From positions 1 through 5,849 of the forward strand of contig JAAZHP010000125.1 in NCBI GenBank assembly GCA_012510625.1: a DNA stretch of 5,849 bases, written 5' to 3'. Made by a program: the position numbers and the translations under genes. Below are positions 1 to 5,670 of the stretch, piece by piece; within the stretch, counting starts at the first letter, position 1; every line of letters starts with the position of its first letter. Source of the DNA: Bacillota bacterium (GTDB taxonomy: Bacteria; Bacillota; Dethiobacteria; DTU022). The notes under the pieces are model-generated. The model was given only the letters and a program-made list of their open reading frames with translations. It was not told the DNA's origin and searched no databases.

Positions 1-77
1 GTATATTCGCGCTGTTTGATAGTTAATCCTTTATGGTGTATAAAGAAATGATGAACATAAACAAACGCTGCTTTTTG

Positions 78-106
78 TTGACAGTCTTGAAAGCAGTTGC
101 TAAAAT
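78..106 (+). promoter_or_regulatory. Sigma-A promoter for the UPF0316-murI unit
   Basis: A perfect -35 box TTGACA (78-83) is followed by a 17-bp spacer and a -10 box TAAAAT (101-106, five of six consensus bases). The dinucleotide TG lies one base before the -10 (98-99), making it an extended -10 as well. This is close to an ideal vegetative promoter and predicts a transcript start near 113, giving a leader of about 30 nt before the ATG at 143. It probably drives both the UPF0316 gene and murI, since only 20 bp separate them. Positions 1-77 show nothing I can assign. Confidence 0.85.
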
Positions 107-142
107 GTCTCCGGTACAGTTAAGCCGCAAGGGGGTTCGCCA

Positions 143-670
143 ATGCACTTGCCCATATTTCTTAGCTGTTTGATTATTTTTATCTGCAGGGTGGTCGATG
201 TCAGCCTGGGCACGGTGCGAATTATTTATCTCACCCGGGGCCAGAGCAAGCTGGCTGCTGTAATCGGTTTTGTTGAAATGATCATCTACATAATAGCTCT
301 GGGTACGGTCATGGGGAACCTGGATCACCCGCTCAATGTCGTCTTTTATGCCCTGGGCTTTTCCGTGGGGAGCTATGTTGGCAGCAGGATCGAAGAGATG
401 ATTGCGGTTGGCCATGTTAACGTTCAGATTATTACCATGCAGATTTACAATGGTCTCGAAGAAGCGTTGCGGCAAGCCGGATTTGGGGTCACCTCTGTGG
501 ATTGCTCCGGCAAAGAGGGACCGCACCGCATTCTCTATGTAATGCTGAAAAGGCGTGATCTGCCGTCCTTTATGAAAAAGATCAAGAAATTGGATAAAGA
601 TGCCTTTATCTCGATTATGGATACCCGTAAAATTGTGGGCGGTTATTTCAACCAGGTTAAGGCCAAGTAA
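143..670 (+). CDS. UPF0316 family membrane protein (DUF5698 + DUF2179), YebE-like
   Basis: This 175-residue protein matches the UPF0316 family (B. subtilis YebE-like) in size and layout. The N-terminal half is membrane-embedded, with hydrophobic segments at roughly residues 4-16, 36-56 and 61-80. The first is followed by the family-typical stretch VVDVSLGTVRIIYLTRG (17-33). A motif ALGFSVGSYVGSRIEE (70-85) ends the membrane part. The soluble C-terminal part, about 88-172, corresponds to DUF2179 (NVQIITMQ near 93-100, then a GGY near 166-168). The biochemical function of the family is unknown, and I assign none. The start is ATG 143, preceded by AAGGGGG (129-135) with 7 nt spacing; no better in-frame start is visible. 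It lies directly behind a strong sigma-A promoter and 20 bp ahead of murI, so it is probably the first gene of a two-gene transcript. Family recognition is from memory of motifs, not from a search. Confidence 0.88.
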   Translation: MHLPIFLSCLIIFICRVVDVSLGTVRIIYLTRGQSKLAAVIGFVEMIIYIIALGTVMGNLDHPLNVVFYALGFSVGSYVGSRIEEMIAVGHVNVQIITMQIYNGLEEALRQAGFGVTSVDCSGKEGPHRILYVMLKRRDLPSFMKKIKKLDKDAFISIMDTRKIVGGYFNQVKAK

Positions 671-678
671 ACTAGTCT

Positions 679-683
679 GGGGG
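679..683 (+). promoter_or_regulatory. Ribosome binding site that sets the murI start
   Basis: A GGGGG run ends 7 nt before ATG 691. An in-frame TTG at 685 lies only 1 nt after the run, too close to be used, so ATG 691 is the supported start. The same unusual G-run type of site precedes the upstream UPF0316 gene (131-135, also 7 nt spacing). Confidence 0.55.
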
Positions 684-690
684 CTTGAGT

Positions 691-1500
691 ATGCCGGATT
701 CTTCGTACAGGGCGATCGGGATTCTCGATTCCGGCGTGGGCGGGCTGACCGTATTCCAGGAACTAATCCGGCAGCTGCCCCATGAGAAAATTGTTTATTT
801 TGGCGATACCGCCCGGATGCCTTACGGGCCCCGTTCCGATGAAGAGGTGCGCCGTTTCGCTCTCCAGATCATTGAATTTTTACAAAACCAGGAAATTAAA
901 ATGGTGGTCGTGGCCTGCAACACGGCGACGGCGGCGGGGCTTTCCCATTACCGGGCGCATTGCGATATCCCGGTCGTGGGAGTGATAGAACCGGGGGTTC
1001 GCGCCGCCCTGGCCTATACCAAAAGCGGGCGCATTGGCGTAATCGGCACTGCGGGAACGATCCGCAGCTCTGCTTACCAGAAAGCCCTGCAGGAGGCCCG
1101 GCCGGGCCTCCTGCATATTATCGCCAGATCCTGCCCTCTTTTTGTTCTACTGGTAGAAAACGACCTTGTGGAAACCCCCGAAGCGGAAAAGGTAGCCCAG
1201 GAGTACCTGGCTCCCTTTAAAGAGGCTGCCATCGATACCCTGATCCTGGGATGCACGCATTATCCGCTCATGTCTGGTTTGATCCAGCGAACGGTGGGGC
1301 CGGAGGTTAAGCTGGTCAATTCCGCCGAGGAGATTGCCCGTGATGTTAAAGACATTCTCACGAGGCAGGAGCTGCATAACCCCCTTCAATGCGCCGATCC
1401 GGGCTACCGCTTTTTTGTCAGCGGGAACCCCTATTCCTTTAAAGAGATCGCCTCCAAAATGCTTCGCCGCCGCATCGAAGCTTACCAGGTCATCTTATAA
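691..1500 (+). CDS. murI: Glutamate racemase
   Basis: MurI (RacE) interconverts L- and D-glutamate in the cytoplasm without a cofactor, supplying D-glutamate for the peptidoglycan stem peptide. The protein is 269 residues, the usual family length, and all signature blocks are present. GILDSGVGGLTV (10-21) contains the Asp13-Ser14 pair, and YFGDTARMPYG (36-46) is the next block. ACNTATAA (75-82) carries the first catalytic Cys76. GCTHYP (187-192) carries the second catalytic Cys188 and the following His190. The two-cysteine acid/base mechanism is established for the family. I chose ATG 691 because of the spacing from the GGGGG site; an in-frame TTG at 685 would add two residues. It follows the UPF0316 gene by 20 bp and precedes gerM by 117 bp, as racE lies just upstream of ysmB-gerM in B. 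subtilis. Codons for residues 134-142 form a perfect 28-bp palindrome (see findings). No key residue is missing, so the enzyme should be active. Confidence 0.97.
   Translation: MPDSSYRAIGILDSGVGGLTVFQELIRQLPHEKIVYFGDTARMPYGPRSDEEVRRFALQIIEFLQNQEIKMVVVACNTATAAGLSHYRAHCDIPVVGVIEPGVRAALAYTKSGRIGVIGTAGTIRSSAYQKALQEARPGLLHIIARSCPLFVLLVENDLVETPEAEKVAQEYLAPFKEAAIDTLILGCTHYPLMSGLIQRTVGPEVKLVNSAEEIARDVKDILTRQELHNPLQCADPGYRFFVSGNPYSFKEIASKMLRRRIEAYQVIL
1088..1115. repeat. Perfect 28-bp palindrome within murI
   Basis: The left arm TGCAGGAGGCCCGG (1088-1101) is followed directly by its exact reverse complement (1102-1115) with no spacer. The next outward pair (C1087 / T1116) does not match. It is translated as part of MurI (around L-Q-E-A-R-P-G-L-L-H), and alignment by eye to RacE suggests no sizeable insertion there. 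In RNA it could form a very stable GC-rich hairpin. No T-run follows, so it is not a standard terminator. Confidence 0.9.
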
Positions 1501-1617
1501 AACTCTCTTCAGGCGCCTGCCTGGCCTTCACCCGTTTTTTCTTAAAATGGCATATTTAAAGCTTCTTTTTTATATATATTACTGAAATGGTACAACCCCG
1601 GACAGGAGAGGGAAGCG

Positions 1618-2643
1618 ATGAAGAAAAATGCGATCCTCTTCCGGGCTCAAATCCGGCTGCTCTTTATACTGGCGCTATTATTTATGCTCACTTTTACCGG
1701 CTGCAACCCGGTGCCGGAGGCCGGCGAAGATTTCCAGCTGCCCGAGCCTCCGCCGCTGCTGCCGGAGCCCGGAGAAATTCGAACAGGTTTGCTCTATTAT
1801 CCCGATTGGCAATGGCGCTTTCTGGTTCCGCTGTATAGAGATATTCCCGAGACGGAAACAATTGTCCGCCACACCCTGGAGAAGCTCTTTGACACACCGC
1901 AGCTGCGGCAGGAGCTTGAATTGCTGGACCTGGTTCCCCTTCTCCCTGAGGGGGTCTCCATACTGGGGATTCACCTGGAAGAATCCGGGCTGGCCAGGGT
2001 GGACTTCAGCAGCCCATTCCTAAACTACGATCCTTCCCGGGAGCGCCATGTTCTGAGCGGCCTTTTATGCACCTTGCGCCAGTTCCCGGAGATAGAGCGG
2101 CTGGAAATAATGATCGACGGCGCAAGCCCGGAAAAATTCCCGGGAGGCACCCCGGGGCGTATGCCGCTGGGGCCGGAATGTCTGATCAATCTCGAAATTG
2201 ACGATGCGCTGGAGGATTATCGGAACTACACTGCCGTAACGGTATACTTCTGTTTCATGACCCCGCAGAGGCGGATCCTTTATGTGCCGGTAACGCGGGT
2301 CCTGCCGCCGTCGGATGATGCCGCCTCCGCCGCCGTTAAAGAGCTGCTGGCCGGACCGCGCCGGGGTAGCGGCCTTTTCAGTGACATCCCGCCGGATACA
2401 GATCTGCGCAGCCTGCAGCTGGAAGATGGGCTGATGGTCATAGACCTGTCCAAAGAGCTGCTGGACTACGAAGGAGGCCGGACCGGCGCGGACAATGTGG
2501 TCAATCAGATCCTGCTCAGCCTGGCCGGGCTGGAAGGAGTAAATGAGGTCCAGATCCTGGTAGAAGGCGAAAAGGTAAGTCTTCCGGAAGGAATCGACCT
2601 TACAGCCCCCCTGAAACCTCCCGCAGTCTATAACTATTTCTAA
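1618..2643 (+). CDS. gerM: GerM-like spore lipoprotein with two GerMN domains
   Basis: A 341-residue exported lipoprotein. The N-terminus is basic (MKKN, then R9, R13), followed by a hydrophobic stretch about 14-26 and a lipobox-like F-T-G-C with lipidated Cys29; Phe at -3 is less common than Leu. A proline-rich linker (about 32-51) leads to two GerMN domains: the first about 56-170, the second about 205-322. The second contains TAVTVYF (205-211), AVKELLAGP (239-247) and DGLMVIDLSKELL (270-282), which are typical of the domain. B. subtilis GerM is similar in size, has two such domains and is needed for normal sporulation and germination; the protein should sit on the outer face of a membrane in the sporangium or spore. 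The start ATG 1618 is preceded by AGGAG (1604-1608) with 9 nt spacing. The racE-gerM-rph-ysnA order in B. subtilis supports the name. I see no convincing promoter in 1501-1617, only an AT-rich stretch with TATATT at 1575-1580, so it may be read from upstream, from that site or from a sporulation sigma factor. Confidence 0.88.
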   Translation: MKKNAILFRAQIRLLFILALLFMLTFTGCNPVPEAGEDFQLPEPPPLLPEPGEIRTGLLYYPDWQWRFLVPLYRDIPETETIVRHTLEKLFDTPQLRQELELLDLVPLLPEGVSILGIHLEESGLARVDFSSPFLNYDPSRERHVLSGLLCTLRQFPEIERLEIMIDGASPEKFPGGTPGRMPLGPECLINLEIDDALEDYRNYTAVTVYFCFMTPQRRILYVPVTRVLPPSDDAASAAVKELLAGPRRGSGLFSDIPPDTDLRSLQLEDGLMVIDLSKELLDYEGGRTGADNVVNQILLSLAGLEGVNEVQILVEGEKVSLPEGIDLTAPLKPPAVYNYF

Positions 2644-2659
2644 AGGCACCTGTCTGCAT

Positions 2660-2940
2660 TTAAAACATGCCTCCAATAATTCCCTGGCCCAGCTTAATCA
2701 AGCCCAGGTTAATTAAGATTAACGCAGCCTGGTAGCCGGCGGCGCAGGCGAAAGCTTTGACCCTGGGGATACCGGCGGCAGCGGTGAACCCTATCGTCAG
2801 GAGCAGCAGGCTCCAGAGGACAAAAATGTTCAGGTGCGAGACGAAGACGGCGGCAGCGCCGGTAAATTGCGCGGGATCTGCCAGGCCAGCAGCTCGCGGG
2901 AAAGCCGCAGCCGCTCCTGCCGCTCCATTCCGGCAAAGAT
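2660..2940 (-). pseudogene. Decayed C-terminal remnant of a polytopic membrane-protein gene (YIP1-like?)
   Basis: Two minus-strand frames carry gene-like sequence that does not join. Downstream, ending at a TAA at 2660-2662, the peptide HLNIFVLWSLLLLTIG continues into a TAAAGIPRVKAF segment and a second hydrophobic stretch (AALILINLGLIKLG). It resembles the last two membrane spans of YIP1-family proteins as I remember them. Upstream, another frame (2928 down to a TGA at 2830-2832) reads MERQERLRLSRELLAWQ and on, with strongly G/C-ending codons, which look like coding sequence. A one-base change around 2833-2865 would fuse them. Further upstream on this strand the composition turns AT-rich, the second frame meets a stop near 2956-2958, and no N-terminal half is visible. 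I infer a truncated, frameshifted remnant. The alternative is an intact 134-codon frame from an ATG at 3064, but its first half is AT-rich and protein-unlike, and its GGAG directly abuts the start. The family assignment is tentative. Confidence 0.45.
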
Positions 2941-3090
2941 AAACACAGTAAAAAACTAAAGACGCGTGAAGTAAATAAATAAAAAAATGGAAATTGTCGT
3001 TGACCCTGTTCGTTCTGTTTGTATTTGCGTGTATCAGCAGCCACAGGAGCAAGTATATCTTCATCTCCGATGGTAGATAAATATAACAGC
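2941..3090 (+). promoter_or_regulatory. AT-rich leader of the mreB-like gene, weak promoter candidates only
   Basis: This stretch differs sharply in composition from the GC-rich DNA on both sides. It contains an A/T tract (about 2966-2992, ending in an A7 run) followed by TTGACC (3000-3005). Sixteen bases later comes TATTTG (3022-3027), a poor -10. A second candidate is TATAAC (3082-3087) without a good -35; it would start the transcript within or next to the ribosome binding site. I cannot decide between them, and a sporulation-specific sigma factor is possible. No clear terminator for gerM is visible in 2644-2700. Confidence 0.25.
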
Positions 3091-3105
3091 GGGAGGTGTA
3101 AGGTG
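3091..3105 (+). promoter_or_regulatory. Ribosome binding site region of the mreB-like gene
   Basis: GGGAGGTG (3091-3098) is followed by a second, weaker AAGGTG (3100-3105). Two adjacent in-frame starts exist. GTG 3107 is 8 nt after GGAGGTG, and ATG 3110 is 6 nt after AAGG. The two choices differ by one residue. Confidence 0.6.
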
Positions 3106-3109
3106 TGTG

Positions 3110-4147
3110 ATGGCAGAAAAGAAAAGGAAAAAAAAGAAAGGTTTAAGCTTTCGCTTCTGGCAGCGCGACCTGGCCATTGACCTGGGGACAACCAACACGC
3201 TCATCTATATGCCCCAGAAAGGGATTGTCCTGGAAGAACCGTCGGTGGTGGCTTTGCGAAACAACAGCGTGGTTGCTGCGGGAAAGAAGGCCTATCGCAT
3301 GCTGGGGCGAACCCCGCCCGGAATTACAGCCGTTAAACCGCTTCAGGGCGGAGTGATCGCCAACTTTGAGCTGACCCGCAAGATGCTTGACTATTTTATA
3401 TCCCGGGTTTTACGGCGTTTTCCTTTTTTGCGGCTAAGAATGATGATTACCGTGCCTTACGGGATCACCCAGGTTGAGCGGCGCGCAGTACTTGCCGCGG
3501 GCAAGCGCGCCGGTGTGAAGGAAACCCATCTCATAGAGGAGCCCGTTGCCGCAGCCATCGGAAGCGGCTTGCCGGTGGCCGAGCCCCGGGGCAGCTTTAT
3601 TGTCAATTGCGGCGGGGGGGTTACCGAGATTGCGGTGATCTCTCTCGGCGGCATTGTCCTCGGCAGTTCGCTGCCCCAGGGGGGGGAGACCATTGACGAA
3701 TCTATCCAGCGCTATATTTACCGCAATTACCGGATGGAAATCGGGCTCTCCACGGCTGAAGAGGCCAAAAAAAAGGCGGTTTATGCGGCCGATCCTCCCG
3801 CAGATCTAAGCTATACCTTTCGCGGGATCAACCTCTACCGCCGCACTCCGGATACCCTGGAAGTAAAAGCCAGTGAACTGCATGAAGTAGTCGGGCCTCA
3901 GCTGGCTGCTCTAACCGGTGCGGTGCGCGCCATATTTGAACAGATGCCCCCCCAGCTGGCGGCTGATGTTATGCAGGACGGGATTGTCCTTTGCGGCGGG
4001 AATTCGCTTTTGCATAATCTTGATCTCTACCTGAGCCGCGAAATAAACCTCCCTGTCCGCCGGGTTGAAGATCCTTTTACCTGCGTGGTACGGGGTGCCA
4101 GCGAATCTCTCAAGTTTCTCCATGCTCTCGCCTTGCCGGACAAATAA
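3110..4147 (+). CDS. Divergent MreB/Mbl-family actin-like protein
   Basis: A 345-residue bacterial actin homologue; canonical MreB forms membrane-bound ATP-dependent filaments that steer lateral wall synthesis. Recognisable blocks in order are: phosphate-1 motif AIDLGTTNTLIY (22-33); RMLGRTPPGITAVKPLQGGVI (63-83); TVPYGITQVERRAV (114-127); LIEEPVAAAIGSGLP (141-155); phosphate-2 region IVNCGGGVTEIAVISLGG (164-181); GGETIDESI (191-199) and STAEEAKKK (214-222); and GIVLCGGNSLL (291-301). Several normally invariant positions differ. Motif D-I-G-G-G-T-T is N-C-G-G-G-V-T (Asn166, Val171), the C-terminal G-G-G is G-G-N (Asn298), and VPSG is VPYG. The N-terminus has an extra basic tail (KKRKKKK, 4-10) followed by LSFRFW, which could bind membrane. 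ATG 3110 was chosen; GTG 3107 is equally possible. It lies between gerM and rph, a place it does not occupy in B. subtilis. I judge it a diverged paralogue rather than the main MreB, so no gene symbol is given. The reading frame is intact, so it is not obviously a pseudogene. Confidence 0.88.
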   Translation: MAEKKRKKKKGLSFRFWQRDLAIDLGTTNTLIYMPQKGIVLEEPSVVALRNNSVVAAGKKAYRMLGRTPPGITAVKPLQGGVIANFELTRKMLDYFISRVLRRFPFLRLRMMITVPYGITQVERRAVLAAGKRAGVKETHLIEEPVAAAIGSGLPVAEPRGSFIVNCGGGVTEIAVISLGGIVLGSSLPQGGETIDESIQRYIYRNYRMEIGLSTAEEAKKKAVYAADPPADLSYTFRGINLYRRTPDTLEVKASELHEVVGPQLAALTGAVRAIFEQMPPQLAADVMQDGIVLCGGNSLLHNLDLYLSREINLPVRRVEDPFTCVVRGASESLKFLHALALPDK

Positions 4148-4190
4148 GTATCCCCACCATTATCCGGCAGCCGGCATACAATTCTGTCAG

Positions 4191-4212
4191 TAATCTCCAG
4201 TAAAAGAGATTA
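4191..4212. promoter_or_regulatory. Perfect 7+7 inverted repeat over the rph promoter (possible operator)
   Basis: TAATCTC (4191-4197) and GAGATTA (4206-4212) are exact reverse complements around an 8-nt centre. The repeat ends 8 bp before the -10 box and covers the place where a -35 box would lie. It is followed by A residues, not T, so it is not a terminator for the mreB-like gene. Its place and symmetry fit a dimeric regulator site; no regulator is known from this window. Confidence 0.4.
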
Positions 4213-4217
4213 AAAAA

Positions 4218-4226
4218 TGCTATAAT
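4218..4226 (+). promoter_or_regulatory. Extended -10 promoter for rph-rdgB
   Basis: TGC followed by TATAAT (4221-4226) is a perfect -10 with the extended TG element. There is no good -35 at 16-18 bp (CAGTAA at 4198-4203 for 17 bp). A start near 4233 gives a leader of about 24 nt to the rph start. Direct copies of CAGTAA at 4188-4193 and 4198-4203 are one helical turn apart. Confidence 0.65.
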
Positions 4227-4243
4227 AAAGCTATCCTAAATTT

Positions 4244-4249
4244 GGAGGT
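4244..4249 (+). promoter_or_regulatory. Ribosome binding site that sets the rph TTG start
   Basis: GGAGGT is followed, 8 nt after its GGAGG core, by TTG 4257. The longer in-frame start at TTG 4242 overlaps this site and cannot use it. The TTG 4257 start also gives an N-terminus (MRPDKREAGELRP) that lines up with B. subtilis RNase PH (MRHDGRQHDELRP). Confidence 0.85.
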
Positions 4250-4256
4250 TGGTTCA

Positions 4257-5030
4257 TTGCGCCCTGACAAAAGAGAAGCCGGCGAACTGCGGCCGGTTCA
4301 GATTACCTGCTCCTACCTGAAATATCCTGAAGGCTCCGCCCTTATCACCATGGGCGATACCATGGTGCTCTGCACCGCCACCCTGGAAGAGAATGTGCCT
4401 CCGTTCCGCAAAGGGTGCGGAGAAGGTTGGGTTACCGCCGAATACGCCATGCTGCCCCGCTCGACCGAAATTCGTTCCGCCAGGGAGACGAGGAGCAGGG
4501 TCAATGCCCGGAGCCTGGAGATTCAGCGTCTTATCGGACGCTCCCTGCGCAGCGTGGTCGATTTTTCCGCCATGGGAGAGCGAACCATCTGGCTGGACTG
4601 CGACGTGATCCAGGCAGACGGGGGCACTCGTACGGCGGCGGTAACGGGTTCCTTTGTAGCCCTGGCGGAAGCCTTTCTTTACATGAAGGAGCAGGGTATG
4701 GTGGAGGCGCTGCCCCTGAAAGATTACCTGGCTGCGGTAAGTGTGGGCCTGGTGAATGGAGCATCACTCCTCGACCTCTCTTACCAGGAAGATGCCGCCG
4801 CCTCCGTTGATTTAAACGTGGTCATGAACGGTTCGGGTGGAATCGTGGAGATTCAGGGCACCGCCGAGAGCGGCTCTTTTAACCGGGAGCAGCTCAATCT
4901 CTGGCTGGATCTGGCAGCAGGGGGAATTGAGCGGTTAATTGCAAAGCAGCGCCAGGCTCTCGGCGAAGAAGCCGTGCAACTCATAGACAGCGCCCGGAGA
5001 GAGGCCGCCTCCAGGGAGATGGGATGCTGA
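4257..5030 (+). CDS. rph: Ribonuclease PH
   Basis: RNase PH is a cytoplasmic, phosphorolytic 3'-to-5' exoribonuclease that trims tRNA precursors by transferring nucleotides to phosphate; it works as a hexamer. The protein is 257 residues from TTG 4257, close to B. subtilis Rph over its whole length. Key blocks are ELRP (10-13), PEGSALI (24-30), WVTAEYAMLPRST (58-70), ARSLEIQRLIGRSLR (84-98, with Arg85 equivalent to the phosphate-site Arg86) and DCDVIQADGGTRTA (114-127, with Arg125 equivalent to Arg126). Asp179 and Asp185 in QEDAAASVDLNVVM (177-190) correspond to the metal-binding acidic pair. EIQGTAESGSFNR (198-210) is also typical. All expected active-site residues are present. The start is decided by the GGAGG at 4244-4248. 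It has its own extended -10 promoter and overlaps rdgB by 7 bp, so both are probably one transcript, as in B. subtilis rph-ysnA. Confidence 0.97.
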   Translation: MRPDKREAGELRPVQITCSYLKYPEGSALITMGDTMVLCTATLEENVPPFRKGCGEGWVTAEYAMLPRSTEIRSARETRSRVNARSLEIQRLIGRSLRSVVDFSAMGERTIWLDCDVIQADGGTRTAAVTGSFVALAEAFLYMKEQGMVEALPLKDYLAAVSVGLVNGASLLDLSYQEDAAASVDLNVVMNGSGGIVEIQGTAESGSFNREQLNLWLDLAAGGIERLIAKQRQALGEEAVQLIDSARREAASREMGC

Positions 5031-5644
5031 TGCAACAGCTTGTTCTGGCTACCCACAACCTGAACAAGCTGCGCGAAATTAAAGCCCTCTTGCAAGGCCT
5101 TCCTCTCGAGGTGCTTTCTTTGCGCGATCTGACCGATTCGCCTCTGCCTGTAGAGGAAGATGAGGCCACATTGGCCGGCAACGCCCTGAAGAAGGCTGCA
5201 GCTGCGGCTGCCGTAGCCGGCAAGAAGGCGATAGTCATGGCCGATGATTCCGGCCTCGAGGTAGAGGCTTTGTGCGGGCAGCCGGGGGTGCACTCGGCGC
5301 GTTTTGCCGGCCCCGGCGCCGGCGACGCGGCGAACAACCGTCTTCTTTTGGAGAAGCTGCGCGGCATCCCCCCCGAACGGCGCGGGGCCAGGTTCAGGTG
5401 TGCCATCGCCCTCCTCTTTCCGGACGGTGATACATGCCTGATTGAGGAAAGCTGCTCCGGGCGCATTGCCGAATCACCGCGCGGCGGCTCTGGATTCGGC
5501 TATGACCCTCTCTTTATCTATGAACCGTCCGGGCTCACCTTTGCCGAAATGGGCGAAGAGGCCAAAAACAGGGTCAGCCACCGGGGCAAAGCTCTCCGCC
5601 GGGCGCGCCGCTTGCTGGAACGCCGGTTGAATCAGCAGCCCTGA
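5024..5644 (+). CDS. rdgB: XTP/dITP diphosphatase (non-canonical purine NTP pyrophosphatase)
   Basis: RdgB/HAM1-family enzymes hydrolyse dITP, XTP and ITP to the monophosphate and pyrophosphate, keeping deaminated purines out of DNA and RNA. The protein is 206 residues. Motifs are LATHNLNKLREI (8-19, substrate-binding Thr-His-Asn and Lys15), EEDEATLAGNALKKA (44-58), MADDSGLEVEAL (72-83, catalytic/metal-binding Asp74-Asp75), GVHSARFAG (88-96), GFGYDPLF (157-164, purine recognition) and SHRGKAL (185-191). An alanine-rich run (58-65) is unremarkable for the family. Two starts are possible. ATG 5024 overlaps rph by 7 bp and lies 5 nt after GGGAG (5014-5018). ATG 5030 forms a TGATG junction with the rph stop and gives the same N-terminal length as B. 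subtilis YsnA. The difference is two residues. Translational coupling to rph is likely. In B. subtilis a ysnB phosphoesterase follows; here a tRNA does. Confidence 0.96.
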   Translation: MLMQQLVLATHNLNKLREIKALLQGLPLEVLSLRDLTDSPLPVEEDEATLAGNALKKAAAAAAVAGKKAIVMADDSGLEVEALCGQPGVHSARFAGPGAGDAANNRLLLEKLRGIPPERRGARFRCAIALLFPDGDTCLIEESCSGRIAESPRGGSGFGYDPLFIYEPSGLTFAEMGEEAKNRVSHRGKALRRARRLLERRLNQQP

Positions 5645-5670
5645 TCCTTATGCATCTTCTCTCCACTCTT

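Noticed and set aside
23..526. 167-codon minus-strand open frame opposite the UPF0316 gene
   Set aside because: The + strand gene has a strong promoter, a ribosome binding site and family motifs; the reverse frame has none of these.
1510..1540. Possible rho-independent terminator after murI (CAGGC-gcct-GCCTG, later a T6 run)
   Set aside because: The stem is only 5 bp, and the T run begins 11 nt after it, so it does not have terminator geometry. At best it is a weak pause site.
1571..1580. Promoter for gerM at the TATATATATT stretch
   Set aside because: TATATT can serve as a -10, but no -35-like hexamer lies at 16-18 bp and no sporulation sigma consensus fits convincingly.
2065..2676. 203-codon minus-strand open frame opposite gerM
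   Set aside because: It mirrors the second half of gerM, shows no motif or plausible start context, and the + strand gene is clearly real.
2660..3064. Intact minus-strand 134-residue membrane protein
   Set aside because: The first half is AT-rich and poor in protein-like character, the GGAG directly abuts its ATG, and coding signal in the 2860-2928 stretch lies in another frame. A decayed gene fits better.
4191..4220. Terminator of the mreB-like gene
   Set aside because: The inverted repeat is followed by an A run on the + strand, not T. On the minus strand the T run comes before the hairpin, not after it.
4853..5293. Long minus-strand open frame opposite rph/rdgB
   Set aside because: It lies opposite two genes with complete family motifs and has no recognisable motif of its own; it is a shadow of GC-rich coding DNA.
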